From contig NZ_VOBI01000007.1 of assembly GCF_008369325.1 (NCBI RefSeq), forward strand, positions 62,001 through 126,000: 64,000 bases of DNA. Reading direction: 5' to 3'. Of the stretch, positions 55,516-63,705 are shown in pieces. The notes beneath the pieces were generated by a model that saw nothing but the letters and a program-made list of their open reading frames with translations, ran no database searches and was not told the DNA's origin. Numbering within the stretch: the first letter of the stretch is position 1; the number at the start of each line of letters is the position of its first letter. The DNA comes from Pseudomonas sp. ANT_H12B. GTDB lineage: Bacteria; Pseudomonadota; Gammaproteobacteria; Pseudomonadales; Pseudomonadaceae. Both the position numbers and the translations under genes were made by a program.

Positions 55516-55766
55516 TTTAATTTCAGTCGACTGTCCGCCGAGCGTGGTCTAGGGTGAAATATGAGCCCTTGGCCCTTGGGTATGCACTTACTTGAATGCT
55601 ATTTAACAGCATCTTGCTCGCGTTACGCTTGGTGCTTGTCTGCAGTATCACTCATCCGCGATCAGTCTGAAATGATCAGTTGTTTTTAATAGAAATTATC
55701 GAATGCCGCTGGTCTCAGCACCACTGCTAGTGTTGTCTTTCCTTGGATGCAATGGAGAACATAGCT

Positions 55767-56132
55767 ATGAGCGACACCCCGGTTACCTCTCACAGAAACA
55801 CTCACCAATACCTGCGGCCTTGCGTTGAGGCGTGTAGCGACTGCCACAAAACCTGTCTGAATACAGCGATGACCCATTGCCTTGAGGCGGGGGGTAAACA
55901 CCTTGAGGCCGAACATTTTCGCCTAATGATCAACTGCGCCGAGATCTGTCAGACGTCGGCCAATTTCTTGTTGAGTGGTTCCACCTTTCACCACCACGTT
56001 TGTGGGGTTTGCGCCGAGATCTGTGATGCTTGCGTGAAGAGCTGCGAACAGGTCGGTGGTATGGAAGATTGCGTCAGGGCCTGCCGTGAATGCGCAGAGA
56101 TCTGCCGAAAAATGGCTGGCGAACAGAGTTAG
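55767..56132 (+). CDS. Four-helix-bundle copper-binding protein
   Basis: A 121-residue protein with 16 cysteines in CxxxC and CxxC patterns along predicted helices: LRPCVEACSDCHKTCLNTAM, MINCAEICQTSANF, CGVCAEICDACVKSCEQVGG, DCVRACRECAEICRK. This is the pattern of DUF326 and Csp-type copper storage proteins, which load many Cu(I) ions inside a four-helix bundle. There is no signal peptide, so it should store copper in the cytoplasm like Csp3. GGAG lies before ATG 55767. Confidence 0.9.
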   Translation: MSDTPVTSHRNTHQYLRPCVEACSDCHKTCLNTAMTHCLEAGGKHLEAEHFRLMINCAEICQTSANFLLSGSTFHHHVCGVCAEICDACVKSCEQVGGMEDCVRACRECAEICRKMAGEQS

Positions 56133-56224
56133 TCAAGCCCCATGCAGTACAGAAATAGCAATTTCCGTGTTCGGGGGCCATGGCATGCATGTGCCAACCC
56201 TTCGGCGCTAATAGGAGATTCACA

Positions 56225-56614
56225 ATGTCACAGCATATCAAGCACAACAGCTCTAGCCGGTTCACTTTGTCGATGAGGGTGGTAGCGATGGCTGTCGCGG
56301 TAATGGCAGCAGCGCCGACGTGGACTAATGCCGCAGAACCCACGAAAAGCGAAGCGATGCAGATGCCTTCCGAGCAGAAGGATCATTCGAAGATGATGAA
56401 ACAAATGGGCGGCATGTCCATGACTGGTGACGTGGATTATGACTTCGCGGCCAACATGCGCATGCACCACCAAATGGCAGTCGAGATGGCGCAAGCCGAA
56501 CTCCAGAACGGAAAAAATCCAGAGATGCTCCGTATGGCCAAGGACATAATTGCCGCACAGAAGAAGGAAATCGCCGTATTCGATCAGTGGATTAAAGCGA
56601 ATAAAAAGCCATGA
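56225..56614 (+). CDS. DUF305 secreted protein
   Basis: A 129-residue protein from ATG 56225 behind AGGAG. A signal peptide ends near TNA; after a Met/Lys-rich linker (QKDHSKMMKQMGGMSMTG) comes the DUF305 core, DYDFAANMRMHHQMAVEMAQAE, with HHQMA typical of this ferritin-like family. Family members occur in copper and other metal clusters and are suspected metal-binding proteins. It follows the Cys-rich gene by 92 nt and may share its promoter. Confidence 0.87.
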   Translation: MSQHIKHNSSSRFTLSMRVVAMAVAVMAAAPTWTNAAEPTKSEAMQMPSEQKDHSKMMKQMGGMSMTGDVDYDFAANMRMHHQMAVEMAQAELQNGKNPEMLRMAKDIIAAQKKEIAVFDQWIKANKKP

Positions 56615-57453
56615 CTATGGTGATGCCGAAGTCGATCTGTGCGCCGTATCTTTGAAGGAAATAACCGCGCCGGTTTGGACGGTAATTCGCTGCCGGCGCA
56701 TATCACGGTGAACTGGTACTGGACGAAAACTATGCTGCGCTTGGTCCATGGATTTCCAAAACCATTCGAGATAGGCCAAAGACCTGCAAGCAAAGGCACT
56801 ATTTGAGTCCGAGATGATCTTCTTCCTCTGTCACTGCGCGTTGAGAAGCAAAATCGTTTGAGAGCAGTAGAGACATTGCGAGACCAGAACATGGGCCAAA
56901 GCGTTCTGTTCGAGCTAATTTCGATAACTGCATGATGGCCGGTATTGTCCTGCTCGTGGCGCGGATGAGCCGCGTGGTCGGCGGAGCGATTATACCCCGT
57001 GCAATGTGTTGGATATGACCGCTCCGCGCTTTGGTACCGCCAGATACGGTCTGATCGGGGCGCCGCGCAAGTACGCTGGCTGGGCGTCTCGAAAATGGCC
57101 AACTTTAGAGGGACCGAGGCTGCGCTTACGCCAAAGTGATCGTACGCGGTCAAAAATGACTAATCGGTTGCCGGAAACGACGGTTTTACAGTCGTCCGGC
57201 GACCCGTTCGTGGTCGTGGCGCGAGACGGCGAGATGCTTGCGTCTGCCGAGGCCAACACCGTTAATTATCAGTTTCGGACAACGCTACGCAGTGACTTAG
57301 ACAGCGTTTCAGCTCGGTAAATGAATGATAGATACCAAGTTGGCCGGTGGTCTGACCGCCTGAAACAGTAGTTTTTGGAGTTAGAACTGGGCGCCTCAAT
57401 TCACTGCCAAATGACTCTGGCTCCGGCAGCGTCGGCAATAGAAGGAAAGCCGG
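56615..57453. other. 839-nt region without a convincing gene
   Basis: Frames exist on both strands but none has a ribosome-binding site and family-like sequence together. A 28-codon plus-strand frame (56938-57019; MAGIVLLVARMSRVVGG) has a hydrophobic stretch but little support. The region looks like decayed DNA between the DUF305 gene and the flavoprotein gene. Confidence 0.45.
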
Positions 57454-58377
57454 ATGACAAGCAAGCAGGCTCAATATCATGTGGTGGATTGCCTTATCGT
57501 CGGTGCAGGCCCTGCCGGGCTGACGGCGGCTATCTATTTGGCGCGCTATCGCCGACAGGTTCTCCTGGTTGATGCCGGCCAGAGCCGTGCGGAGCTGATC
57601 CCGATCACGCACAACTATCCCGGTTTTCCTCAAGGTGTTTCGGGCGCCGAGTTGTTGGCTCGGCTGCGCAATCAGGCAGAGCGCTACAATGTTTATGTCC
57701 GACGAGCCACCGTGAAAGCACTATCAAAGCGAGGAGACGACTTCATCGCCGACATCGACGATGACCGCGTTGTTGCGTCAACTGTGATTCTTGCCACCGG
57801 CGTTATTGATAAGCCTCCTGAGATACCCAATCTACGTGAGGCCACTCTCGGTGGCTATGTGCGTTGGTGCCCGATTTGCGACGGATACGATGTCATCGAC
57901 CAGGACATTGCTCTTCTCGCCTCCGCCGAGGAAGGTTTCAAGCATGCGCTATTTCTCCGTACCTACACCCGCCAGCTCACACTTATTGTGCAACCGGGCG
58001 GCAGAGAACTAGACAACGACGAACGTCTCAAAATTGCACAGGCAGGCGTCCGTCTCATCGAGGAACCGATCGAGCAAATCCGCAAGATCAAAGGGCATCG
58101 TGTGGCGCTACGCTTGGCTAACGGCGACGAACTCAGTTTCGACACCCTATACCCGATGCTTGGCTCCAACGCACGGACCGAATTGGCCAAAAGCCTCGGC
58201 GTAACTTTTGAGAGCGATGGCGAGTTGGTGGTGGACACCGACCAGCGCACGTCAGTCCTAGGGTTGTACGCGGCGGGCGATGTAGTCAACGCGCTCAATC
58301 AGATGAGTGTTGGAGTCGCCCATGCGGCGACTGCGGCGACCGCGATACACAACGCCCTCAAGGACAACTATCGCTGA
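57454..58377 (+). CDS. Thioredoxin-reductase-like flavoprotein
   Basis: A 307-residue FAD/NAD(P)H oxidoreductase. The FAD-binding start [20 protein letters not shown], the middle motif [14 protein letters not shown] and the end [20 protein letters not shown] follow the TrxR order. The active-site pair is CPICDGYD instead of CATCDG, still a CxxC redox pair. The second nucleotide-binding motif is degenerate ([17 protein letters not shown] lacks GxGxxA), so NAD(P)H use is questionable. AAGGA lies before the ATG. It may support thiol redox balance under copper stress. Confidence 0.88.
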   Translation: MTSKQAQYHVVDCLIVGAGPAGLTAAIYLARYRRQVLLVDAGQSRAELIPITHNYPGFPQGVSGAELLARLRNQAERYNVYVRRATVKALSKRGDDFIADIDDDRVVASTVILATGVIDKPPEIPNLREATLGGYVRWCPICDGYDVIDQDIALLASAEEGFKHALFLRTYTRQLTLIVQPGGRELDNDERLKIAQAGVRLIEEPIEQIRKIKGHRVALRLANGDELSFDTLYPMLGSNARTELAKSLGVTFESDGELVVDTDQRTSVLGLYAAGDVVNALNQMSVGVAHAATAATAIHNALKDNYR

Positions 58378-58822
58378 TAAGTTAATCTCGAAGAACGGTC
58401 TGCTTCGGCCATACACTGATAGCAGCCCACGACATTACGTGCTGGTGAGAGGCAGCTCGGACTGAGCAGCGACCTTTATTTCTGCTCATTAGCAGTAGGG
58501 ATTTAGTCGGTAATGCTGCGCTGCATGGGGATAGCGTTAATACCACCCAGGCGACACGAGCCTGAGAGGCAAGGCTACGGGAGATGAGCACAGCCACAGC
58601 CTTCGCCGCGGGTCGGCTACGAGCGCTTACCGTGCCGGAGCAGACTTTCTCGAGATCAAGCGTCAGGTGGCTGGCGGCGCGATGGCACCGTATACGGCTA
58701 TATCGAGGGGCCGAGGTACCGGCGCTGCTCGATGAAGCAGAACCGAAGACCCCAATCTGCCGCGCTATACGGAGATCGTGGTTATTGTGCATACATCGGT
58801 AGGGAATACTCGGAGTCAGACG
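58378..58822. other. 445-nt region without a supported gene
   Basis: Open frames on both strands are present but lack start signals and recognisable domains. The region ends at the start codon of the catalase-like gene. I see no hairpin or box of note. Confidence 0.4.
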
Positions 58823-59803
58823 ATGCCGTTGATCAAAGCAAGTACGCTCTTATCCGCCTTTTTTGCATTCACGACGACGGGCTGCCAACCCCCCAGCGTT
58901 CAGCCATTATCAATCACTGGGGATGCCGTAGCGCGACCTCAATCGGCGTGTCAAAAGGAGGACTTCATCTGGAAAAACAAGATTGTGCCTTCCCTCTACG
59001 GCTCTGAACTCCCAGCGCTGACTGCGCCAGGCATCGGCGATACCTTAACCTTGGCAATGCCGAGTTTTACGGTTAAGTCGCTGACTGCGCAAGGCGATGA
59101 GCTGGAGCAAGGGCGGCGCAAATTGGTGCATGCATTTGGTGCAGAGGCGCGCTTCCGGTTTGTGGCAAACCGTGGAGTGGCGAGTCGCTATACCGGCATC
59201 TTCCAAAGTGGCGCCGACTGCGTGATCGGCCGTCTTTCGGTGGCGACTAAGCCGACGGATACGCACTCTGTGCCGGCCTTAGCTTTGAAGTTTTTCATTG
59301 ACGATAATCACCCGTCGGTCAATCTACAGGTTATGAACTCCATCGACGGCCAAGAGGGATACAACTTCTTCGAAAAGACTTTCAGCAACATCATTCCACC
59401 CGCAACCTCTTTTGCGACGCGCTTACTAGCCGGTTTCTTTGAATGGGCAGCCATACGTTTTGGGGCTAGAGATTCAGATCCTGGTCACTTGACCGTTGAG
59501 CACCTGGCCGGCATTAACATCGATGGCTCTAAAGTGGCTGCGCCAAGGGCGCCTTATCAACTTATTTTTAAGCCACGGCCGGCAGCTGTTGCTCGCTTCA
59601 ACGGGGTGACAATGCAGGATGACTTTCGGATAAAGCTGACTGACTTCCCTGTCGGAGAGGTGCTGTACGACGTTTACGCCTTGGATAAAGGCGAGACGGT
59701 CGAGCAGGCTAAACTTTTAGGCCAGCTGGTTCTAAATTCCAAGATCGTGGCATCTCGGTATGGCGACGAAAAGCTCTACTTTCAACACAATATGCAAAGA
59801 TAG
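58823..59803 (+). CDS. Catalase-like lipoprotein
   Basis: A 326-residue protein with a lipoprotein signal (LLSAFFAFTTTGC; lipobox ending TTGC). The mature part resembles the catalase-fold family: HAFGAEARFRFVANRGVASR, YTGIFQSGADCVIGRLSVAT, LALKFFIDDNHPSVNLQV, NFFEKTFSNIIPP. Classical haem-catalase active-site His and the proximal RxxxY are not obvious, so it is likely a distant member and its activity is unknown. Its stop codon coincides with the join to the duplicated porin fragment, so the last residues may not be native. Confidence 0.7.
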   Translation: MPLIKASTLLSAFFAFTTTGCQPPSVQPLSITGDAVARPQSACQKEDFIWKNKIVPSLYGSELPALTAPGIGDTLTLAMPSFTVKSLTAQGDELEQGRRKLVHAFGAEARFRFVANRGVASRYTGIFQSGADCVIGRLSVATKPTDTHSVPALALKFFIDDNHPSVNLQVMNSIDGQEGYNFFEKTFSNIIPPATSFATRLLAGFFEWAAIRFGARDSDPGHLTVEHLAGINIDGSKVAAPRAPYQLIFKPRPAAVARFNGVTMQDDFRIKLTDFPVGEVLYDVYALDKGETVEQAKLLGQLVLNSKIVASRYGDEKLYFQHNMQR

Positions 59804-59978
59804 TTCGACTGGACTGACCGTTGCGAAAGTCGCGATTGAAGTAGAGATTGCGGTTGAGAATGTTAAAGTTGCTCCCTTCAATGAACCCCTCTGGTTTTTG
59901 CTCAACGGCCACTGCAAACTGCCCCATACTCATGCCAAGGGCAATGAGGGGAAGACCATAAAAGTTTTTATTATTCAT
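59802..59978 (-). pseudogene. Truncated duplicate of the OprD-like porin
   Basis: The first 59 codons repeat the porin at 54735 almost word for word (NFYGLPLIALGMSMGQFAVA, then EGFIEGSNFNILNRNLYFNR) and stop being similar after NGQSSRT. The rest has been lost at the junction with the catalase-like gene. With the DUF2790 copy and the upstream boxes it forms the second copy of a duplicated segment. Confidence 0.88.
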
Positions 59979-60118
59979 GTAACACTCCAGGCTATAGCTT
60001 GGCAGAGTTTCTTTATGAAATATTTTATCGTTATAAAAACCCTCCGGCACGTGAGAGTTTCTTCTACGCGCCGGCAGACATGACTCCATACAAAAGATAA
60101 CTCAAGTGCGGCCTGAAA

Positions 60119-60133
60119 ATTACTTTTATGTCA
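60119..60133 (-). promoter_or_regulatory. CopR-like box upstream of the porin duplicate
   Basis: On the minus strand TGACATAAAAGTAAT, the same variant right half (AGTAAT) as at 54863. It confirms that the regulatory region was duplicated with the genes. Confidence 0.58.
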
Positions 60134-60197
60134 GCTAGCCGTAAGCGCGATTAAACAATCAAACCAAATAATATGACGCAGACATGGCTCCTTTGGA

Positions 60198-60530
60198 CTA
60201 GCCTCCGTGCTGGCATTTGGTACCCATAACTATGTACTCCAAGGTATTGAGTTTGCCAGCAGAGTCCTCATAGGTCATGCGCGAAGGCGCAACGTCACAG
60301 GATTTGTTGGCTTGGGTGACACTAACTACCTTCTGAACATCCAGGTTCATACCATATTCATAATGAACAATCTCAGGTATGGCTTTACTATTTTTGAGAG
60401 CGTATTGCTCCATCGCCTGTTGATTTTCTTGCATCATCCGACCATAAACACGATCTCCTCCGCCTTCAGCCATGGCAAAGGATGAAACTACCAATATCGA
60501 AATAGCGATGACTGCATTCAATGTTTTCAT
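60198..60530 (-). CDS. PtrA-like/DUF2790 periplasmic protein, second copy
   Basis: A 110-residue paralogue of the protein at 54951. It keeps AEGGGDRVYGRMMQENQQAM, EIVHYEYGMNLDVQKVVSVT and PSRMTYEDSAGKLNTLEYIV and the two cysteines, with scattered substitutions and a 2-residue deletion in the middle, so the duplication is not very recent and both copies have stayed open. A CopR box lies 72 nt upstream. No AGGAG is clear before the ATG, unlike the first copy. Confidence 0.86.
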   Translation of the reverse strand: MKTLNAVIAISILVVSSFAMAEGGGDRVYGRMMQENQQAMEQYALKNSKAIPEIVHYEYGMNLDVQKVVSVTQANKSCDVAPSRMTYEDSAGKLNTLEYIVMGTKCQHGG

Positions 60531-60601
60531 GATTCTACGAGCTCTAATTCACTGGTGACTAGATAGTAGCTAATGATACCTGTCAGAAAGCTGCCGTTAA
60601 C

Positions 60602-60616
60602 ATTACATGTCTGTCA
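60602..60616 (-). promoter_or_regulatory. CopR-type box of the second DUF2790 gene
   Basis: On the minus strand TGACAGACATGTAAT, full consensus. TACTAT begins exactly 33 nt after it. The surrounding 45 bp nearly repeat 55335-55380. Confidence 0.8.
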
Positions 60617-60710
60617 GGCAAGGTCTTTGCTCCGTTAATGGCATACTTAAGAGAACTCTGAAAAAGACTTCCAGCTCTGGTGAAATAACGAACATGACGG
60701 TTTTACCCCA

Positions 60711-61292
60711 TGAAACAGATGTCCTTCGCTGATGCCTAGTACGCCGGCAAACGTAAGCAGACCCGCCGCGAGCGCTTCCTGATTGAAATGGATCAGGTCG
60801 TGACCTAGAAGGGCTTGATTGCCTTGATCGAACCGCATTATCCGAAGGGCGAAGTCGGTCATCCAGCGTATCCGTTGATGGCGATGCTGCGGGTTCATCT
60901 GATGCCGAACTGGTTCGGCTCCAGCGATCCGGCGATGGAAGAGGCACTGTATGAGACCACGATCCTGCGCCAGTTTTCCGGCCTACATCTGGATCGAATT
61001 CCCGATGAAACCACGATCCTGAACTTCCGCCGCCTGCTAGAAAAACATGAACTGGCGGGCAGGATTTTGCAGATCATCAACGGTTATCTGGACGATCGTG
61101 GCTTGATACGGCGCCAAGGCACCGTGGTCGATGCGACGATCAGTCATGCCCGAGCCCGAGCCCGAGCTCGACCAAGAACAAGGACGGCAAGCGCGATCCG
61201 GAAAGGCATCAGATGAAGAAGGAGAATATGTATTTCTTCGGGATGAAAGCGCACATTGGCGTCGATACCGAGTCCGGTTTAATGCATAGCCG
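60711..61292 (+). pseudogene. IS5-family transposase, N-terminal remnant
   Basis: The gene opens MKQMSFADA, is broken by two in-frame TAG codons (60738 and about 60807), then reads YPLMAMLRVHLMPNWFGSSD, YETTILRQFSGLHLDRIPDE and [20 protein letters not shown]. After a frameshift at about 61165 it resumes [16 protein letters not shown] and stops being similar at about 61290. It is complementary in content to the C-terminal fragments at 866 and 13701 but is not an exact partner. Confidence 0.88.
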
Positions 61293-61449
61293 ACGAGGGC
61301 TGTTGACAAATAGCGATCTTGAAAGAGTTCAACGGCGGGCTTCCTGAGGAGCTCATCACCAATTATTTTTGACCGTAAAAAATAAGAAATTAATAAATAA
61401 CAGTAGGTTATTGACGAATCGAATGACCCCCCTTATCTAGGCATATCTC

Positions 61450-61668
61450 TCACTTGGCCTTTGACTCCGAAAGTTGACTGGAGAGCACCGCGTTATCTTG
61501 CAGGAGGAGCTGCTTGTCTGTGGTCAACTCGGTCAGTTGGGTTTTAGCTCGGGTTAAATGTTCCGTCAGCAGGGCACGCTCCCGTTCGCTTACGGCCAGG
61601 TTCGTCTGCGTCTCTGCCAAAGACTGCGCGCCATGCCCATGGCGCTGTTCCAGAGCAAGATGGTGTTG
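61450..61668 (-). pseudogene. C-terminal fragment of a KfrA-like coiled-coil protein
   Basis: The minus strand reads LEQRHGHGAQSLAETQTNLA, then VSERERALLTEHLTRAKTQL to a stop at 61450, a continuous coiled coil of the type found at the C-terminus of KfrA-like plasmid DNA-binding proteins. The N-terminal DNA-binding part is missing; similarity ends at the inverted-repeat element at 61669. It is a trace of a plasmid backbone. Confidence 0.6.
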
Positions 61669-61812
61669 GCGCCGATGCCGAATTGATCCACGCGCCGACT
61701 AAAGACTGACCCAAGTCCAATCTAACGAAATGCAGCACTGGCATTGGTTCGCAAGAATTCAGAGGGGCTCAGTAAAATCTCGGCACGTGGGTCAATTCGG
61801 CATCGGCGCAAA
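61669..61812. repeat. 144-bp inverted-repeat element at a pseudogene junction
   Basis: GGCGCCGATGCCGAATTGAT at about 61670 is repeated in inverted, slightly diverged form ending near 61812; the arms are about 33 bp with some 85% identity. The KfrA-like fragment ends at one arm and the outer-membrane protein fragment at the other, so it looks like an IS end pair or MITE left by deletion. Confidence 0.55.
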
Positions 61813-62330
61813 CACCCAAGTTCAGGCTTGAATGACCAGCGATTGTTGCCGAGATTTACCAGCCTGCTAGCGTCGTATTGGCCGAGCGGCGCCGTGATCG
61901 CCAGGCTGGCGCCGATTATCACATCCTGTTGATAGCTGGGGAACTCCGTCAGGGACATCGCCGGGGCGCCATATAAGTTGACCGAGAAGCGGAATCTTGG
62001 ATCGATCAACCCTGTAACATTACGATCCTTGGGTTCACCGGCGAGCAGAGCCCGTCAATCTTGCCTCAGGCACCACGATATCGAACTTCCCGGAGCGGCC
62101 CCAGACGTCCAGAGATTTGGCAAAAGCAAGCACGACAGTCTTTATATTGAGCTTGGCATCTTGGAGCGGGATTGAGGGGTGGGCCGTCACGCTGCCGTTG
62201 AGATCGCTGTAGCCCATGAGCAGGAAATTGATACCGACCGGCGTATTGGCGTAGGACCTGGGTTCGAGATCCTCTGCGACTGCACCGGGGCTACTATGAT
62301 GAGCGAAGCGGATGCGAACCGAACCAACCT
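61813..62330 (-). pseudogene. MetA-type outer-membrane protein remnant
   Basis: Pieces of a Phenol_MetA_deg-family protein: EPRSYANTPVGINFLLMGYS and VLAFAKSLDVWGRSGKFDIV in one frame, then after a frameshift at about 62022 DPRFRFSVNLYGAPAMSLTE and LVNLGNNRWSFKPELG. The signal peptide frame is broken, and the C-terminal third is cut at the inverted-repeat element. These proteins are putative outer-membrane transporters in aromatic degradation clusters. Confidence 0.8.
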
Positions 62331-62842
62331 GACGACGCAGAGTTTGTATTTCATTCACATTCGCTCGCTTCCTGTGAGGACCCCAGAGTTCTATGTATTG
62401 TTGTAGCGCATCAGCATTCGTTTGGCACTGACAGCTGCCACCAGCACTGTGTGGCCGCACTTCGATCGGATACTCTTGGCCGATCCTCGATTGACCAAAG
62501 CATCACGCACTTCCTTGAACCGCTTCCGGATGATGCCGGCGGCCTGGCATTGCAGTTTCCAGTCCTCATACAGGACTAGCACCTCATGATCTGCACGCCC
62601 CTATCGCGCCAGCACCAATAGCGCCTGCCCCCCATCACCAAGGTGACAGTCAGCCAAGCGGCAGGCACTATCAGCATCAACAAGGCTGCATTCGACTTGA
62701 GCACTTGAAGTGCTGGACGACGGAAACGTCTGAGCAGATACCGGTGCAGTGGGGGGTGTAGTGGTCAACTGCCGTGCAAATAATTTTTTTAAACGATAAA
62801 TCGAGAGATTAATGCCGCAGATAGCAACGACGCTCCGTGAGT
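62331..62842. other. Decayed stretch with an unassigned minus-strand frame
   Basis: A 63-codon minus-strand frame at 62391-62582 (YEDWKLQCQAAGIIRKRFKE) has coding-like character and may be the end of a lost gene, but no start signal or family is clear. A GTGGTCAA-type repeat lies at 62761. Otherwise I see no supported gene. Confidence 0.35.
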
Positions 62843-63058
62843 TTAAAACGGGTCTGGCCCCGGCTCTACACCAGTGAAGGTGATCTCAACGGGGTCACTT
62901 TCGCGCTGCCACGCTAGCTGATAGACCAGCCACTGGTGCTTTCCTTCTTTACGATCAGCCACCAACAACAGCGTCCATCCTGCCCTCAGCAACTGGTTGG
63001 CGTTTTCCTCGCTGCGAGTGCTGATCAACCTCTTCGTTTGGTCTATCGCCATTGCCAA
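62843..63058 (-). CDS. Small hypothetical protein
   Basis: A 71-residue protein with good coding character (NQLLRAGWTLLLVADRKEGK, then HQWLVYQLAW), resembling small uncharacterised proteins of Pseudomonas plasmids and islands. The fold may be a short alpha/beta unit. The ribosome-binding site is weak (GGAAA). It stands between decayed sequence and short repeats, with no operon partner. No function can be given. Confidence 0.5.
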   Translation of the reverse strand: MAMAIDQTKRLISTRSEENANQLLRAGWTLLLVADRKEGKHQWLVYQLAWQRESDPVEITFTGVEPGPDPF

Positions 63059-63628
63059 TTTCCGTAATGTGCCATCGTTATAGAGGCGTAAAGGCTAGCA
63101 GGCCATTTGATGATGAGCCCCTATGCGCAATCCCTTCAATGCGTATGTATTGGTAGCAGAGCTTAGGCGACAACTGGGCGGATTGTGTTGCCATGACGTT
63201 TTCTTATAGATCAAAACTAATCAGCTGAAGGTGGTCAAATCGAATGCAAATGTGGTGGTCAATTAGCATGCAATTTCCAATCTCTAGTTTTGTACCAAGC
63301 TCAACCGTTAGAAAATCATCAGCCAAGTCGCGTCCTGCAAGCCGGTTTTAGGTTTGAACAATAGACAAGTTTCTGATCAGAGCAAACCTACCGAAATATG
63401 TTGACTAGACATTTATTGACTTAAATTTACACATCTAAACATATGAGCGCTGCATACAACCACCACTCAAGCCTTGAGCTTTCATAGTCGACATATGTTC
63501 CCCATTATAAAACGGCGGCCGGCGAAGGAAAACCAGCCGGCACCTGAAACAGACACAGCGGCAACTTCTGGCCGCCCTCGATGATGGGACCTAAAATTGA
63601 GTAGCTCATGACGCACGATTTCCAGATA
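63059..63628. other. Non-coding region with short direct repeats
   Basis: No supported gene in 570 nt. Two direct repeats, GTGGTCAAATCGAATGCAAA (63231) and GTGGTCAATTAGCATGCAAT (63255), resemble a third copy at 62761. They look like transposon-end repeats of IS21 type. The rest is AT-rich and featureless. Confidence 0.5.
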
Positions 63629-63644
63629 CTGTACAAACATACAG
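63629..63644. promoter_or_regulatory. LexA (SOS) box
   Basis: CTGTACAAACATACAG is a full CTGT-N8-ACAG LexA site. It lies 62 nt upstream of the SRAP gene and implies DNA-damage induction. Confidence 0.85.
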
Positions 63645-63705
63645 TAAACTTGGAGAATGGCTTGCGGTCAATTTCTGTAGGATAAATCTGATATTCGGGT
63701 GATCT

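Noticed and set aside
56584..57153. 189-codon minus-strand frame after the DUF305 gene
   Set aside because: Arg/Ser/His-rich with no fold-like pattern, no ribosome-binding site, and overlaps the end of the DUF305 gene.
58382..58792. 136-codon minus-strand frame
   Set aside because: Ser/Arg/Ala-rich reading without start signal; could not be linked to any family on either strand.
61420..61450. Possible right end of the Tn4652-like element (CTTATCTAGGCATA)
   Set aside because: Only about 12 bases resemble the inverted repeat and the outer GGGG end is missing, so pairing it with 23793 would be guesswork.
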